From: Deinococcus sp.
Lineage (GTDB): Bacteria; Deinococcota; Deinococci; Deinococcales; Deinococcaceae
DNA length: 54,874 nt
Direction: 5' to 3'
Assembly: GCF_030523985.1 (NCBI RefSeq)
Contig: NZ_JAUNHK010000005.1
Span: forward strand, 3,843-58,716
Each line of letters starts with the position of its first letter. Position 1 is the stretch's first letter. The notes under the pieces are model-generated. The model was not told where the DNA came from. It did not search any database and saw nothing but the letters and a program-made list of their open reading frames with translations. Position numbers and translations under genes: made by a program. This document shows positions 36,996 through 47,290 of the stretch, piece after piece.

Positions 36996-38443
36996 CGACC
37001 TCGCCTGCGCCCCCGCTCGCGGGTGACCTTCCCACGCCGCTAACCTGGCGGCGGGCGCTGCTGGCCCTGTTGCCGCTGAGCCTGGCGGGTGTGCTGCCGC
37101 TGTGGGTCGGCCTGGGCCTGTGCGCCGTGACCCTGCTGGGATTGCGCTGGCCCGAGTGGGCCTCGGCGCGGCTGATGATTTTTATGCTGCTGCTGGGCCT
37201 GGGCATGCTGACCCAACTGCCCGGCGCGTGGCAGGCGGGGCCGTCCGCACTGATGGGCCTGGCCCTGACCTACCTGCTGCAACTGGTGCTGGTGCTGCTG
37301 CTCAATCTGGGCCTGAACCTGGCGGAAGACGGCAAGCGCCGGGGCGTGCTGCTGGCGCTGTTGCCAGGGCTGCTGGCTCCGCAGGTCGGGCTGCTGCTGG
37401 CGGCGCAGGGCGGTTTGCTGGGCCGGGAAGGGGCCGATGACCGCTACGCGACCCGCCGCGCTCCCCTCCACCGCCCGATGTGGCAGGCCACGGCGCTGGG
37501 GGCGGCGGCGGTGCTGGGCCTGGGGCTGCTGCTGCCGCAAAGTCACCTTCATGCCGGAACACTCCTTGCGCCGGACACGCAGAGCGCCGCGCCTCCGCCA
37601 GAACAAGCCAGTCGCGACGTGTCCAATGCGGCGGACAAGCCTCCTCCTCCCCCGGCAGACGCTCCCCGTTCCGTTCCGCTGGTTCTCACGGTAGACCAAA
37701 GCCGCCTGACCTTGCCCCCCCTGGACTTTGCTCTGCTGGGCGGACTGCTGCTGGTGGTGGCGGCGGGCGTCCTGTTGGGACGTGGACAGCAGGCCGGGCG
37801 GCGGCTGACCCTGCCCGAACTGCTGGCAGCGCTGGGCCTGGGGCTGACTGGGGGGCTGGTGCTGCTCAGCGCCCTGATGTCTCAGCGCCAGTCCCAGGGG
37901 GTGGGTGGGGAAACGGCCCCGCAGGATTCGGCCCAGAACGTGCTGGAAAACATCTTCAAGTTCGAGCGCGCACCCGAGACGCGGGAACTGGACGGCACCG
38001 GACTGGCCAACTTCTCCGGCTGGCTGTGGGTGGGACTGCTGGCGCTGGCCCTGGTGCTCCTCTATGCCGCGCTGTGGAAAAGCCGTACCCGCCGCGAAGC
38101 ACGGGCCGAAGCGGAGGCGCTGCTGCCGGGTGAAAACACGCCCGCTCCCGCGCTGCACCGCGTCCGGTTGGCCTACCGCCGCGCCGAAGCCGCCCTGCAC
38201 GACGCCGGACACGCCCGTACCCTCGCCGAGACGCCCGCCGCCTATGCCGCCCGCCTGGGGGCCGAGTTTCCGGCGCTGGCGGACGCCCTGCAAACCCTTA
38301 CCCGCGCCTATCAGCCCGTGCGCTACGGCGGGCGTGTCACCGACGAAGACGCCGATAGTGCCGAAGCTGCCGCCGAGCAAATCTGTACCCGTCTGTCCCA
38401 GTTGTCCGTCACTTCAGCAGGGTTGAAGCCCTCAGACGCTTAG
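36992..38443 (+). CDS. DUF4129-type membrane protein
   Basis: A 483-residue protein with about eight spans in two blocks (25-190 and 245-360, the second ending LVLLYAALWKSRTRREAR) split by a Pro/Ala-rich external linker (190-225). The C-terminal soluble part (380-465) has the DUF4129 pattern VRLAYRRAEAALHDAGHAR, ETPAAYAARLG and YGGRV. DUF4129 proteins occur with MoxR and DUF58 genes, as here, and often carry a transglutaminase domain, which this one lacks. The next gene starts 24 bases after the stop. Confidence 0.82.
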   Translation: MTTSPAPPLAGDLPTPLTWRRALLALLPLSLAGVLPLWVGLGLCAVTLLGLRWPEWASARLMIFMLLLGLGMLTQLPGAWQAGPSALMGLALTYLLQLVLVLLLNLGLNLAEDGKRRGVLLALLPGLLAPQVGLLLAAQGGLLGREGADDRYATRRAPLHRPMWQATALGAAAVLGLGLLLPQSHLHAGTLLAPDTQSAAPPPEQASRDVSNAADKPPPPPADAPRSVPLVLTVDQSRLTLPPLDFALLGGLLLVVAAGVLLGRGQQAGRRLTLPELLAALGLGLTGGLVLLSALMSQRQSQGVGGETAPQDSAQNVLENIFKFERAPETRELDGTGLANFSGWLWVGLLALALVLLYAALWKSRTRREARAEAEALLPGENTPAPALHRVRLAYRRAEAALHDAGHARTLAETPAAYAARLGAEFPALADALQTLTRAYQPVRYGGRVTDEDADSAEAAAEQICTRLSQLSVTSAGLKPSDA

Positions 38444-38467
38444 AGCCTGACATCCACAAGGAATCCT

Positions 38468-39435
<968 letters not shown>

Positions 39436-39439
<4 letters not shown>

Positions 39440-40557
39440 CCCTGCCTCTGACCGCCCTGCTGTGGGTGGGGCTGCTGGCGCTGCTCGCCGCGCTGCTGTG
39501 GGGGCTGTACCGCCAGCCGCCCCAGGTGACGCTGAAACGCGAACTGCCCCGCGCCGGATTCAGCGGGCACGACATACCGCTGACGGTGCGCCTGAGCATT
39601 CGCAGTCGCCTGCCGCTGCGCTACGTGGTCGAAGACCCGCCGCCGGGGTCGGTGGTGCCGCGTGCCGCCGTCGTGTTCGCGGGCGAGGTGCTGGGCGAGC
39701 GCCAGAGCGAACATCGCACCAACTTGATGCTTAATCGCTGGGGCGAGTTCGATTGGCCGGGCGTCACGCTGCGCTGGGCCGACCCGCTGGGCCTGTTCTG
39801 GCGTTCGGTGCGGCTGGACTTTCCGGCGCATCTGGACGTGTTTCCCGGCACCCACGACCTGAAGTTGCCCGACCTTTTGCGGCCCCTGCTGTCGGAAGGC
39901 ACTCTGTCGCGCACGCTGGGCCTGGAAGACCCGCTCAGCCTGCGGGGAGCGCGGGACTACCAGCGCGGCGACTCGCCGGGGCGCATTCACTGGCGACTCT
40001 CGGCCCGCACGGGGCAACTGATGGTGCGCGAACTGGAGAAGACGGCGGCGAGCAACCTGCTCGTCTATCTGGATACGTCGGGCGGCAACGACGTGTATCT
40101 GGAAAGCGCGGTGCGCCTCGCCAGCAGCCTGATTCAGGAGGGGCTGAAACTGGGCCTCCCTGTTGCGGTCGCCACAGCGGGTCAGCAGACCCCCAGCGGG
40201 CGCGGTGAAGAAGCGACCCAGGCGGCGCTGCTCCGGCTGGCGCGGGTCAGGGCCGACCCCTCTCCACCACTGATTTTGCCTCCGCGCAGTGGCAGCAACC
40301 TCGTCATTCTCACGGCGCTGGGCGGGCCGCAATTGGTCGAACAGGCAATGCGGGCCAGGGCCACTGCCAGCCGCGTGACCATCGTGGCGCTGCCCGAGGG
40401 CTTTTATCTGGAACCCGGCGAAAACCCGCGCCGCCAGTGGGCCGCCGCCCCCGACACGGTGCGCGAACTGGAACGGCAAGCGGGCGTGCTGGCCGGGGCT
40501 GGCATCCTGGTCTTCGTGCTGCGCGGCAACCAGAGCGTGCTGCGGCTGGGGGCGTAA
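39436..40557 (+). CDS. DUF58 domain protein
   Basis: A 373-residue protein with one or two N-terminal spans (about 2-24) and a beta-rich region, then the DUF58 core RDYQRGDSPGRIHWRLSAR at about 175-193. The C-terminal half has a VWA-like fold in this family (NLLVYLDTSGGND matches the first strand, with a DTSGG rather than DxSxS site). It works with MoxR in an unknown envelope process. The ATG overlaps the moxR stop and the gene ends the operon. Confidence 0.9.
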
Positions 40558-40586
40558 ACGGCTAACCGCCGGAACAACAGCTCGTC

Positions 40587-40616
40587 CCATCATCGCAGTG
40601 AATCCATCATCCATCC
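40587..40616. repeat. degenerate TGATGG-type repeat
   Basis: CCATCATCGCAGTGAATCC and the following CATCATCCATCC resemble the reverse complement of the repeat at 52702-52746 with a short deletion in the CGAAGCG part. It lies just after the DUF58 stop. Confidence 0.5.
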
Positions 40617-40694
40617 TCAAAGCGGCGCAACTCCCGGCGTGACATAAAGGACAGCTTCAGCCCATGCCCGCCCGCGACTTGCTAGCGTAGGCGC

Positions 40695-40961
40695 ATGAGC
40701 GACAACGACACCAAGACGGTCAAGACCGAGGACGAAATCAGCAACGTGGACTTGCAGTTCATGGGCCGCACCGACGAGAAGCGTGACCTGAACGCCACCG
40801 TCGCCGCCGAGGCCAAGTCCGCCGCCATGGCCGACAAGGAAGGCGTGGACAAGGTGGACGTGACCAGCGCCCAGAGCATGGACGCCTCCGACCCGCCCAG
40901 CACCAACATGGGCGACGCCGAGCGCGACGACAGCGACGACAAGGCTGCTGGCGAGCAGTAA
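40695..40961 (+). CDS. small acidic, intrinsically disordered protein
   Basis: An 88-residue protein composed almost only of Asp, Glu, Lys, Ala, Ser and Thr, with no Cys or Trp and one Phe. No signal peptide, span or known domain. Such composition predicts disorder, as in LEA-type or hydrophilin proteins linked to desiccation tolerance, but no LEA motif is present, so that is only an idea. TAGCGT (40683-40688) lies 6 bases before the ATG and a clear terminator follows, so it is a single-gene, leaderless transcription unit. Confidence 0.78.
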   Translation: MSDNDTKTVKTEDEISNVDLQFMGRTDEKRDLNATVAAEAKSAAMADKEGVDKVDVTSAQSMDASDPPSTNMGDAERDDSDDKAAGEQ

Positions 40962-40980
40962 GGACCACTTTCATTTTTCC

Positions 40981-41020
40981 ACTTCGGCTTCCCGGCGTTC
41001 AGGGTGGCCGAAGTTCTTTT
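40981..41020 (+). terminator. terminator after the acidic small protein gene
   Basis: ACTTCGGC (40981-40988) pairs perfectly with GCCGAAGT (41007-41014), followed by TCTTTTT. The loop is 18 bases. Confidence 0.82.
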
Positions 41021-41080
41021 TGGCTATTCTCAATGCGGTGTTGAACACTTTTCGTCAAGCGCATTTCCTCAAGGAGAACC

Positions 41081-42253
41081 ATGACCAAGCGTAGTTCGCG
41101 TCCGTCCTCGCAGCCGCCCGTCACGAACGATGAAGTGGAACAGACCCCCGCAGCTTCGCGCCGCCGCCCCCGCCGGATGACCGAGGCCGAGAGCGTGGTG
41201 GGCGACACCCCCGCAGAAACCGAAGCCCTCAGCGTGTCCGAGCGGCTTCAGGCGCGGCAGGCCGCCAAACTCAGCGCCCTGTCGGACATCCTGCACGCCG
41301 AACCTGCCGTCGAACTCGACGAACTGGCCGACACCTTGCTGTCGTCCTTCTCGCCCGACGAGCAAAAGGCGCTCTCCCGCGCCCTGCGCCGTCAGCGGCT
41401 GGTGAGCCGGGACCAGACGCCCAGCGAGAACCTCGACACCATTCTCGCGGCGGATGGGGGCTACGGGGCCTACCCCTACAAGTACCGCATGAGCCGCGAA
41501 ACCTACGAGCACGAAAAGTACCGCCTTCAGGTCGAACTGCTCAAGTTGCAGGCGTGGGTCAAGGACACCGGGCAGCGCGTCGTCCTGATTTTTGAAGGCC
41601 GGGACGCGGCGGGCAAGGGCGGCACCATCAAACGCTTCATGGAGCACATGAATCCGCGTGGTGCACGCATCGTGGCGCTGTCCAAACCCACCGAGGAAGA
41701 ACTGGGCCAGTGGTACTTCCAGCGGTATGTGCAGCACCTCCCCACACGCGGCGAAATCGTGCTGTTCGACCGCTCGTGGTACAACCGCGCCGGGGTCGAG
41801 CGGGTGATGGGCTTTTGCAGTGACGCCGAATACACCGAATTCATGCGCCAGTGCCCCGAGTTCGAGCGCAATCTGGTGCGCAGCGGCATCCACGTCATCA
41901 AGTTCTGGTTCTCGGTGAGCCGCGAGGAGCAGCGCCGCCGCTTCAAGGAGCGCCAAGCCCATCCCCTCAAGCAGTGGAAGCTCTCGCCGATGGACCTCGC
42001 CTCGCTGGACAAGTGGGAAGAGTACACCCAGGCCAAAGAAGCGATGTTCTTCCACACCGACACCGCCGATTGTCCCTGGACGGTGGTCAAGTCCGACGAC
42101 AAGAAGCGGGCGCGGCTGAACGCCATGCGCTATGTGCTGCACCGCCTGCCCTACACCAACAAGGATCCCGAGAACATCGGGCGCATTGACCCGCTGATTG
42201 TGGGCCGTGCCAACGTGGTCTTCGAGCGCGGCGAACGTCCCGTCGGGTCTTAA
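41081..42253 (+). CDS. ppk2: polyphosphate kinase 2
   Basis: A 390-residue PPK2-family enzyme, which transfers phosphate between polyphosphate and nucleotides. Residues 1-110 are an added, charged and probably disordered or helical extension. The kinase domain (about 125-385) has Walker A FEGRDAAGKGG (173-180), the polyphosphate lid region with NPRGARIVALSKPTEEE, and Walker B LFDRSWYNRAGVE (D230). One PPK2 domain is present, so it is not the tandem class II. Whether it prefers ADP, GDP or AMP cannot be read from the sequence. AAGGAGAA precedes the ATG. A long terminator follows. Confidence 0.93.
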   Translation: MTKRSSRPSSQPPVTNDEVEQTPAASRRRPRRMTEAESVVGDTPAETEALSVSERLQARQAAKLSALSDILHAEPAVELDELADTLLSSFSPDEQKALSRALRRQRLVSRDQTPSENLDTILAADGGYGAYPYKYRMSRETYEHEKYRLQVELLKLQAWVKDTGQRVVLIFEGRDAAGKGGTIKRFMEHMNPRGARIVALSKPTEEELGQWYFQRYVQHLPTRGEIVLFDRSWYNRAGVERVMGFCSDAEYTEFMRQCPEFERNLVRSGIHVIKFWFSVSREEQRRRFKERQAHPLKQWKLSPMDLASLDKWEEYTQAKEAMFFHTDTADCPWTVVKSDDKKRARLNAMRYVLHRLPYTNKDPENIGRIDPLIVGRANVVFERGERPVGS

Positions 42254-42300
42254 GGACGTCGAATCGAGAAAGCTCCGTTCTCGGTTCGACGTCCTTTTTT
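42252..42300 (+). terminator. ppk2 terminator
   Basis: AAGGACGTCGAATCGAGAA (42252-42270) pairs with TTCTCGGTTCGACGTCCTT (42278-42296), 19 positions with a mismatch or two, ending in six T. It starts in the ppk2 stop codon. Confidence 0.92.
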
Positions 42301-42360
42301 CGGTACTTACTCCGCTTGGTTCACTTAAAGCTGAACTTCGAGGTACTGAAATTCAGTGCC

Positions 42361-42402
42361 AAAAGAGCAGCAGCGCCAGAGTTTGTCTCGACGCTGCTGC
42401 TC
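42361..42402 (-). terminator. terminator after tRNA-Leu
   Basis: On the minus strand GAGCAGCAGCG (42392-42402) pairs perfectly with CGCTGCTGCTC (42365-42375), followed by TTTT (42361-42364). It starts 9 bases after the tRNA CCA end. Confidence 0.85.
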
Positions 42403-42410
42403 TCCTGCAC

Positions 42411-42496
<86 letters not shown>

Positions 42497-42512
42497 GTGG
42501 TGGCCTGAACGG

Positions 42513-42535
42513 AAAAAAGCCCCACCGAAGTGGGG
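42513..42535 (-). terminator. terminator after tRNA-His
   Basis: On the minus strand CCCCAC (42530-42535), loop TTCG and GTGGGG (42520-42525) are followed by C and six T (42513-42518). It lies between the two tRNA genes, so tRNA-Leu expression needs readthrough or processing. Confidence 0.82.
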
Positions 42536-42539
42536 ACAG

Positions 42540-42617
<78 letters not shown>

Positions 42618-42637
42618 ATGCCCGTTCAGGCTCAAGC

Positions 42638-42666
42638 AGTTTAGGGGAGAGTTCGGAATGTGTCAA
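42638..42666 (-). promoter_or_regulatory. promoter of the tRNA-His/tRNA-Leu pair
   Basis: On the minus strand TTGACA (42661-42666) and TAAACT (42638-42643) are separated by exactly 17 bases, close to the sigma-70 consensus. tRNA-His begins about 14 bases after the predicted start. Confidence 0.88.
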
Positions 42667-42683
42667 TGTTCAGGCTGCCCGGC

Positions 42684-42712
42684 CTGACACCGGTCTGAAA
42701 AAGGCGTAACGT
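42684..42712 (+). promoter_or_regulatory. promoter of the acyl-CoA dehydrogenase gene
   Basis: CTGACA (42684-42689) and TAACGT (42707-42712) are 17 bases apart. The ATG at 42723 is 10 bases past the -10 box, so the leader is only a few bases. It is back-to-back with the tRNA promoter. Confidence 0.68.
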
Positions 42713-42722
42713 AACAGTCACC

Positions 42723-43868
<1,146 letters not shown>

Positions 43869-44109
43869 AAGCGGTTTTGGGTGGCCCTGAAGGGCGCGGC
43901 GCACATTCGGGAAAGGAAACCGAATGTGCGCCGTCAAGCTTGGAACTCTGTCATACGGGACTGAACGGCGCGAAGGAGATGGCGGTGCTTTTCCGACATC
44001 TCCGAAGAATAGTTCAGTCCCGTAGCTTCTTCTGCTCACTCTGCTGCGCAGCTTTGCAAGTCCGTTCGGAAAAATAGCTTGGACGCCCAAACTATTTTTC
44101 AAAGTCGTA
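43869..44109. repeat. intergenic stack of three inverted repeats
   Basis: No gene is seen here. Three dyads occur in order: GGCGCACATTCGG (43898-43910) with CCGAATGTGCGCC (43920-43932), perfect over 13 bases, the likely terminator of the upstream gene although no T tract follows; TACGGGACTGAAC (43954-43966) with GTTCAGTCCCGTA (44012-44024), perfect over 13 bases and enclosing GGAGATG/CATCTCC; and AAAAATAG with CTATTTTT near 44073-44098. The nested second dyad looks like a small palindromic repeat element. Confidence 0.75.
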
Positions 44110-45387
44110 TCAATTCCTGAAAATCACTTCTTCACGCCCAAACGAGCGCCAAGCCAGCCAGCCCAGCACGGCGGTGCCCAGCAGGTTACCCGCCACCGCC
44201 GCCAGCGTATGCCCCAGCGTGATCTGGCCCTTCACCACGTCCAGAATGGCGACCATGCTGCCGAACAGCGGCAGGGCGTAGAGCCAGTCCCCCATTTTCA
44301 AGAAGTCGGAAAATTGCAGCATCACCGCCGGAAAGACGATGAGCAGCGAGAGCGGTGAGACGTAGGTCTGCGCTTCCTTGTACGAGCGGGCGTAGATGCT
44401 GAGGGCAATCAGCACCGCCGAAATCAGCAGGGCCACACTCATGACGACCAGCGCCATCGCCGCCAGTGAACCCAGCGTGAGGGTCAGTTGCCCGCCCATC
44501 GCCTGCATCGCTTCGGCTTCTACCACACTGCGCTGTGACAGGCGGGCCGCCACCAGCCCGGTTGCCAGGAAGCCCAGCAAGCTGAAAAATCCGGTCGCCA
44601 GCGACATCAGTGTGGTGGCGAGTAGCTTGCCTGCGACCACTTCGCCCCGGCGTACAGGTGTGACCAGCAGGCTTTCGAGGGTGCCGCGTTCCTTCTCGCC
44701 CGCTGTCGAGTCGAGCGCCGTTGCCATGCCGCCGTTGAGCAGAAAACTCAGCATCAGCATCGGTACCAGAAAGGCCAGCATTCCGGCCCGCTTTTCCTGG
44801 GGAGGGCTGGCGTCCACGGCCCTGACCTGCACGGGTTCCAGCACGGTTTCGCTCAGGCCCGCGCCGACCAGTGCCCGTCGGGTCAGGTCGCGGTTGTAGC
44901 TCTGCACCGCGCTCCTGACCTTGGCATAAGCTCCCGACTGGCTCTTGAGGTTGCCCAGTTTGGCGTACAGCTCCAATCGGCCCTGCGCCGCGCCCGCCGC
45001 CGTAGGAAGCGGCTGCGGCACGCGAATAACGGCCTCCACCTCGCCACTTTGCACGGCCTTCAGCGGGTCGGTGACCGGGACGAGTTCTACGCCCTGTACC
45101 TGTTCCTCTGGCCCAAGTGCACGGTTCTGGGTGAGGATCTGACGCAGTTCGGCGGGCAGCGTGCCGACCACGCCCACTTTTTGCCGCTCGGAAACCTGCC
45201 CGCCCATCAGTTTGCCCAGCAGCAGCGGCATGCCCAGGGTCAGCAGCGGCAGCACCAGCAGCGGAATCAGGATGGTGTTGGCGAGGGTGCGGCGGTCACG
45301 CAGCGTCGAGAGCAAGTCACGCTGCGCCACCTGCCAGAGCATGCCGGGGCGCAGGCCACCGCGCTCAGAGCGCCCCTCAGACCGCAT
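44110..45387 (-). CDS. ABC-2 type (NatB-like) export permease
   Basis: A 425-residue permease. One N-terminal span (about 28-50) precedes a large extracytoplasmic domain (60-205), then five spans, including a block with GEKERGTLESLLVTPVRRGEVVAGK, the signature loop of NatB/YhaP-type ABC-2 exporters. It should form the channel driven by the ATPase encoded just upstream; Na+ extrusion is known for NatAB but other substrates (drugs, lipids, peptides) are possible. Its ATG overlaps the ATPase stop by 11 bases, behind GGAGG. Confidence 0.92.
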   Translation of the reverse strand: MRSEGRSERGGLRPGMLWQVAQRDLLSTLRDRRTLANTILIPLLVLPLLTLGMPLLLGKLMGGQVSERQKVGVVGTLPAELRQILTQNRALGPEEQVQGVELVPVTDPLKAVQSGEVEAVIRVPQPLPTAAGAAQGRLELYAKLGNLKSQSGAYAKVRSAVQSYNRDLTRRALVGAGLSETVLEPVQVRAVDASPPQEKRAGMLAFLVPMLMLSFLLNGGMATALDSTAGEKERGTLESLLVTPVRRGEVVAGKLLATTLMSLATGFFSLLGFLATGLVAARLSQRSVVEAEAMQAMGGQLTLTLGSLAAMALVVMSVALLISAVLIALSIYARSYKEAQTYVSPLSLLIVFPAVMLQFSDFLKMGDWLYALPLFGSMVAILDVVKGQITLGHTLAAVAGNLLGTAVLGWLAWRSFGREEVIFRN

Positions 45388-46111
45388 GGTCCTCGCCTCC
45401 GCGCAGCAGGGCGAAAAAGGCCCGTTCGAGGTTGCGCTCGCCTGTGCGCTGCAAAATGGCAGGAATGCTGTCCAGCGCGACCAGTTGCCCCTGGTGCAAG
45501 ATGGCGACCCGGTCGCAGACTTCCTCGGCCTCGCTCATGACATGGGTGGAATACAGCGTCAGGCGGCCCGGAGCGCGGGTCTGCGCCACAAAGTCGAGCA
45601 GCGTGCGCCGCGCAAAAATATCCAGTCCGCTTGCCGCCTCATCCAGCACGAGCACGGCGGGGTCGTGGATGACGGCGCGGGCGATGACGACTTTTTGCTT
45701 CATGCCCGTCGAATACTCTCCGGCCCGCGTGTCCAGCGTGCGGCCCAGGTCCAGTCGGGCGTCGAGTTCGGCGATACGGGCCTCGGTCTGCGCGTGGGTC
45801 AGGCCGTAGAACGCCGCGAACGAACGCAGCACCTCGCGCCCGGTGAGGTACTGCGGCAGGCCCATGCCCCCGTTGACCACGCCGATGCAGCGGCGCACGG
45901 CCTCGGCCTGCTGCAATGTGTCGAGACCGTTGACTGTGACGCGGCCTGACGTGGGGGCCAGCAGCGTCGCCAGAATGCGCAGCAGGGTGGTTTTGCCCGC
46001 ACCGTTGGGGCCGAGCAGCCCGAACACTTCACCGCCAGGGGTCGAAAAACTCACGTCCCGCAACGCCTGAAACGTGCCGTAGGACTTGGACAGATTCTGG
46101 ACATGGAGCAT
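45377..46111 (-). CDS. ABC transporter ATP-binding protein (NatA-like)
   Basis: A 244-residue ABC ATPase. Walker A GPNGAGKTTLL at about 35-45, Q loop, signature YSTGMKQK, Walker B VLVLDEAASGLD and the switch His in YSTHVMSEAEE. It energises the permease at 44110. Its start at 46111 follows AAGGAAG. The GTG-started endonuclease gene diverges from it with 75 bases between the starts. Confidence 0.95.
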   Translation of the reverse strand: MLHVQNLSKSYGTFQALRDVSFSTPGGEVFGLLGPNGAGKTTLLRILATLLAPTSGRVTVNGLDTLQQAEAVRRCIGVVNGGMGLPQYLTGREVLRSFAAFYGLTHAQTEARIAELDARLDLGRTLDTRAGEYSTGMKQKVVIARAVIHDPAVLVLDEAASGLDIFARRTLLDFVAQTRAPGRLTLYSTHVMSEAEEVCDRVAILHQGQLVALDSIPAILQRTGERNLERAFFALLRGGEDHAV

Positions 46112-46186
46112 AGAACTTCCTTTGACGCGGGTGGGATGGAGAGGAAATACAGGATTGGTCAGCGTCAGTTTGGCTTACGCTGTCCC

Positions 46187-46960
46187 GTGCCTTCGCGTTC
46201 CCGGTCTGCTTCCCGTCCCAAGACCCCGCCCGCCCTGACCGAGCAGGTGCCGCCGCCCGCCTGGTTTCCCGAATACCTGCGCCGCCTGCGGGAAACCTAC
46301 GCCCCCGACCTGCCCGCACCGCGCCGCTTTCCCGAACCGCTGGGGGGGGTCATTCGCACCATCCTGGCGCAGCAAAATACCCGCCGCGTGGCCCAGCGCC
46401 AGTGGGAAGTGCTGACCACCGTCTACCCGCACTGGGAGGCCGCTCTGATGGACGGCCCCGACGGAATCGCCACCACGCTGAAGTCGGCGGGCGGCGGGCT
46501 GTCACGCATGAAGGCCGACTACATTTATGGCGTGCTGGCGCACCTCGAAGAAGCGCGGGGCGAACTCAGCTTGCGCTTTTTGCGCGACTTTCCGCAGACA
46601 CCGGAAGGCCACGAACAGGCCCGCGCTGCCCTCGCTGCGCTGCCGGGGGTAGGCCACAAAACGGTGGCGCTGGTGCTGCTCTTTGACCTCATCCGCCCTG
46701 CCATGCCGGTAGACGGCAACATGGAACGCGTCGCCAAGCGGCTGGAACTTGTCCCGGTCAACTGGAACAGCCACAAGGTCGAGCGCTGGTACGGCGAGGC
46801 CGTGCCGCCCGACTGGGAGACACGCTACGCGCTGCACATTTCTGGTGTGCGGCATGGGCGCGACACCTGCCGCAGCCAGCGGCCCCTGTGCGGAGAGTGC
46901 GTGCTGCGTGAGTTCTGCCCCAGTGCGGCCCTGTTCGAACTGGGCGAGGCTCAGCCGTAG
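46187..46960 (+). CDS. nth: endonuclease III-like DNA glycosylase
   Basis: A 257-residue helix-hairpin-helix glycosylase of base-excision repair. The HhH motif LPGVGHKTVAL supplies the catalytic Lys158, and PVDGNMERVAKRL the catalytic Asp176, 18 residues apart as in E. coli Nth. The [4Fe-4S] site is C-x6-C-x2-C-x5-C near the C-terminus (CRSQRPLCGECVLREFC). I chose GTG 46187: TACGCT lies 5 bases upstream, and earlier ATG starts would run into the ABC gene's start. D. radiodurans has three EndoIII paralogues; I believe this is the one reported to be least active, but cannot check it here. The stop overlaps acyP by 10 bases. Confidence 0.9.
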   Translation: MPSRSRSASRPKTPPALTEQVPPPAWFPEYLRRLRETYAPDLPAPRRFPEPLGGVIRTILAQQNTRRVAQRQWEVLTTVYPHWEAALMDGPDGIATTLKSAGGGLSRMKADYIYGVLAHLEEARGELSLRFLRDFPQTPEGHEQARAALAALPGVGHKTVALVLLFDLIRPAMPVDGNMERVAKRLELVPVNWNSHKVERWYGEAVPPDWETRYALHISGVRHGRDTCRSQRPLCGECVLREFCPSAALFELGEAQP

Positions 46961-47217
46961 ATGTGAAATTCGCGCAGGCCCGTTGCCTCGCTGTACTGGG
47001 TGTCCACGTTCTGCACGCGGGCATGGGGCGGGCCGCGCCGCAGCCAGTGCAGCAGCCGTTCCAGCGCCGCCTCGTCGCCTTCGGCCACCACTTCGACCTT
47101 GCCGTCGCTGAGGTTTTCGGCGTAGCCATGCAGCCCCAGGTCACGGGCGTGGCGCTGGGCGTACAGGCGGTAGCCCACGCCCTGAACGGTTCCGGAAACA
47201 AGTGCAGTCAGTCGCAT
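46951..47217 (-). CDS. acyP: acylphosphatase
   Basis: An 88-residue enzyme that hydrolyses acyl phosphates such as acetyl- or 1,3-bisphosphoglycerate. The two active-site residues are Arg17 in GTVQGVGYRLYAQRHA (phosphate cradle) and Asn35 in GYAENLSDGKVEV (water binding). Length and motif spacing are normal. TAAGCT (47224-47229, minus) lies 6 bases before the ATG, a leaderless start. It is convergent with nth, with which it overlaps by 10 bases. Confidence 0.96.
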   Translation of the reverse strand: MRLTALVSGTVQGVGYRLYAQRHARDLGLHGYAENLSDGKVEVVAEGDEAALERLLHWLRRGPPHARVQNVDTQYSEATGLREFHIYG

Positions 47218-47290
47218 GGAGGCAGCTTAGCGGCCCGCTCCACGCGCTAGCATGGCGGTATCCACAAAGCAGACCACAGGAGGCGCACAC

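Noticed and set aside
46103..46186. An ATG start at 46103 for the endonuclease gene
   Set aside because: It would overlap the divergent ABC ATPase start, and the added residues do not resemble the family. The GTG at 46187 has a -10-like element just upstream.
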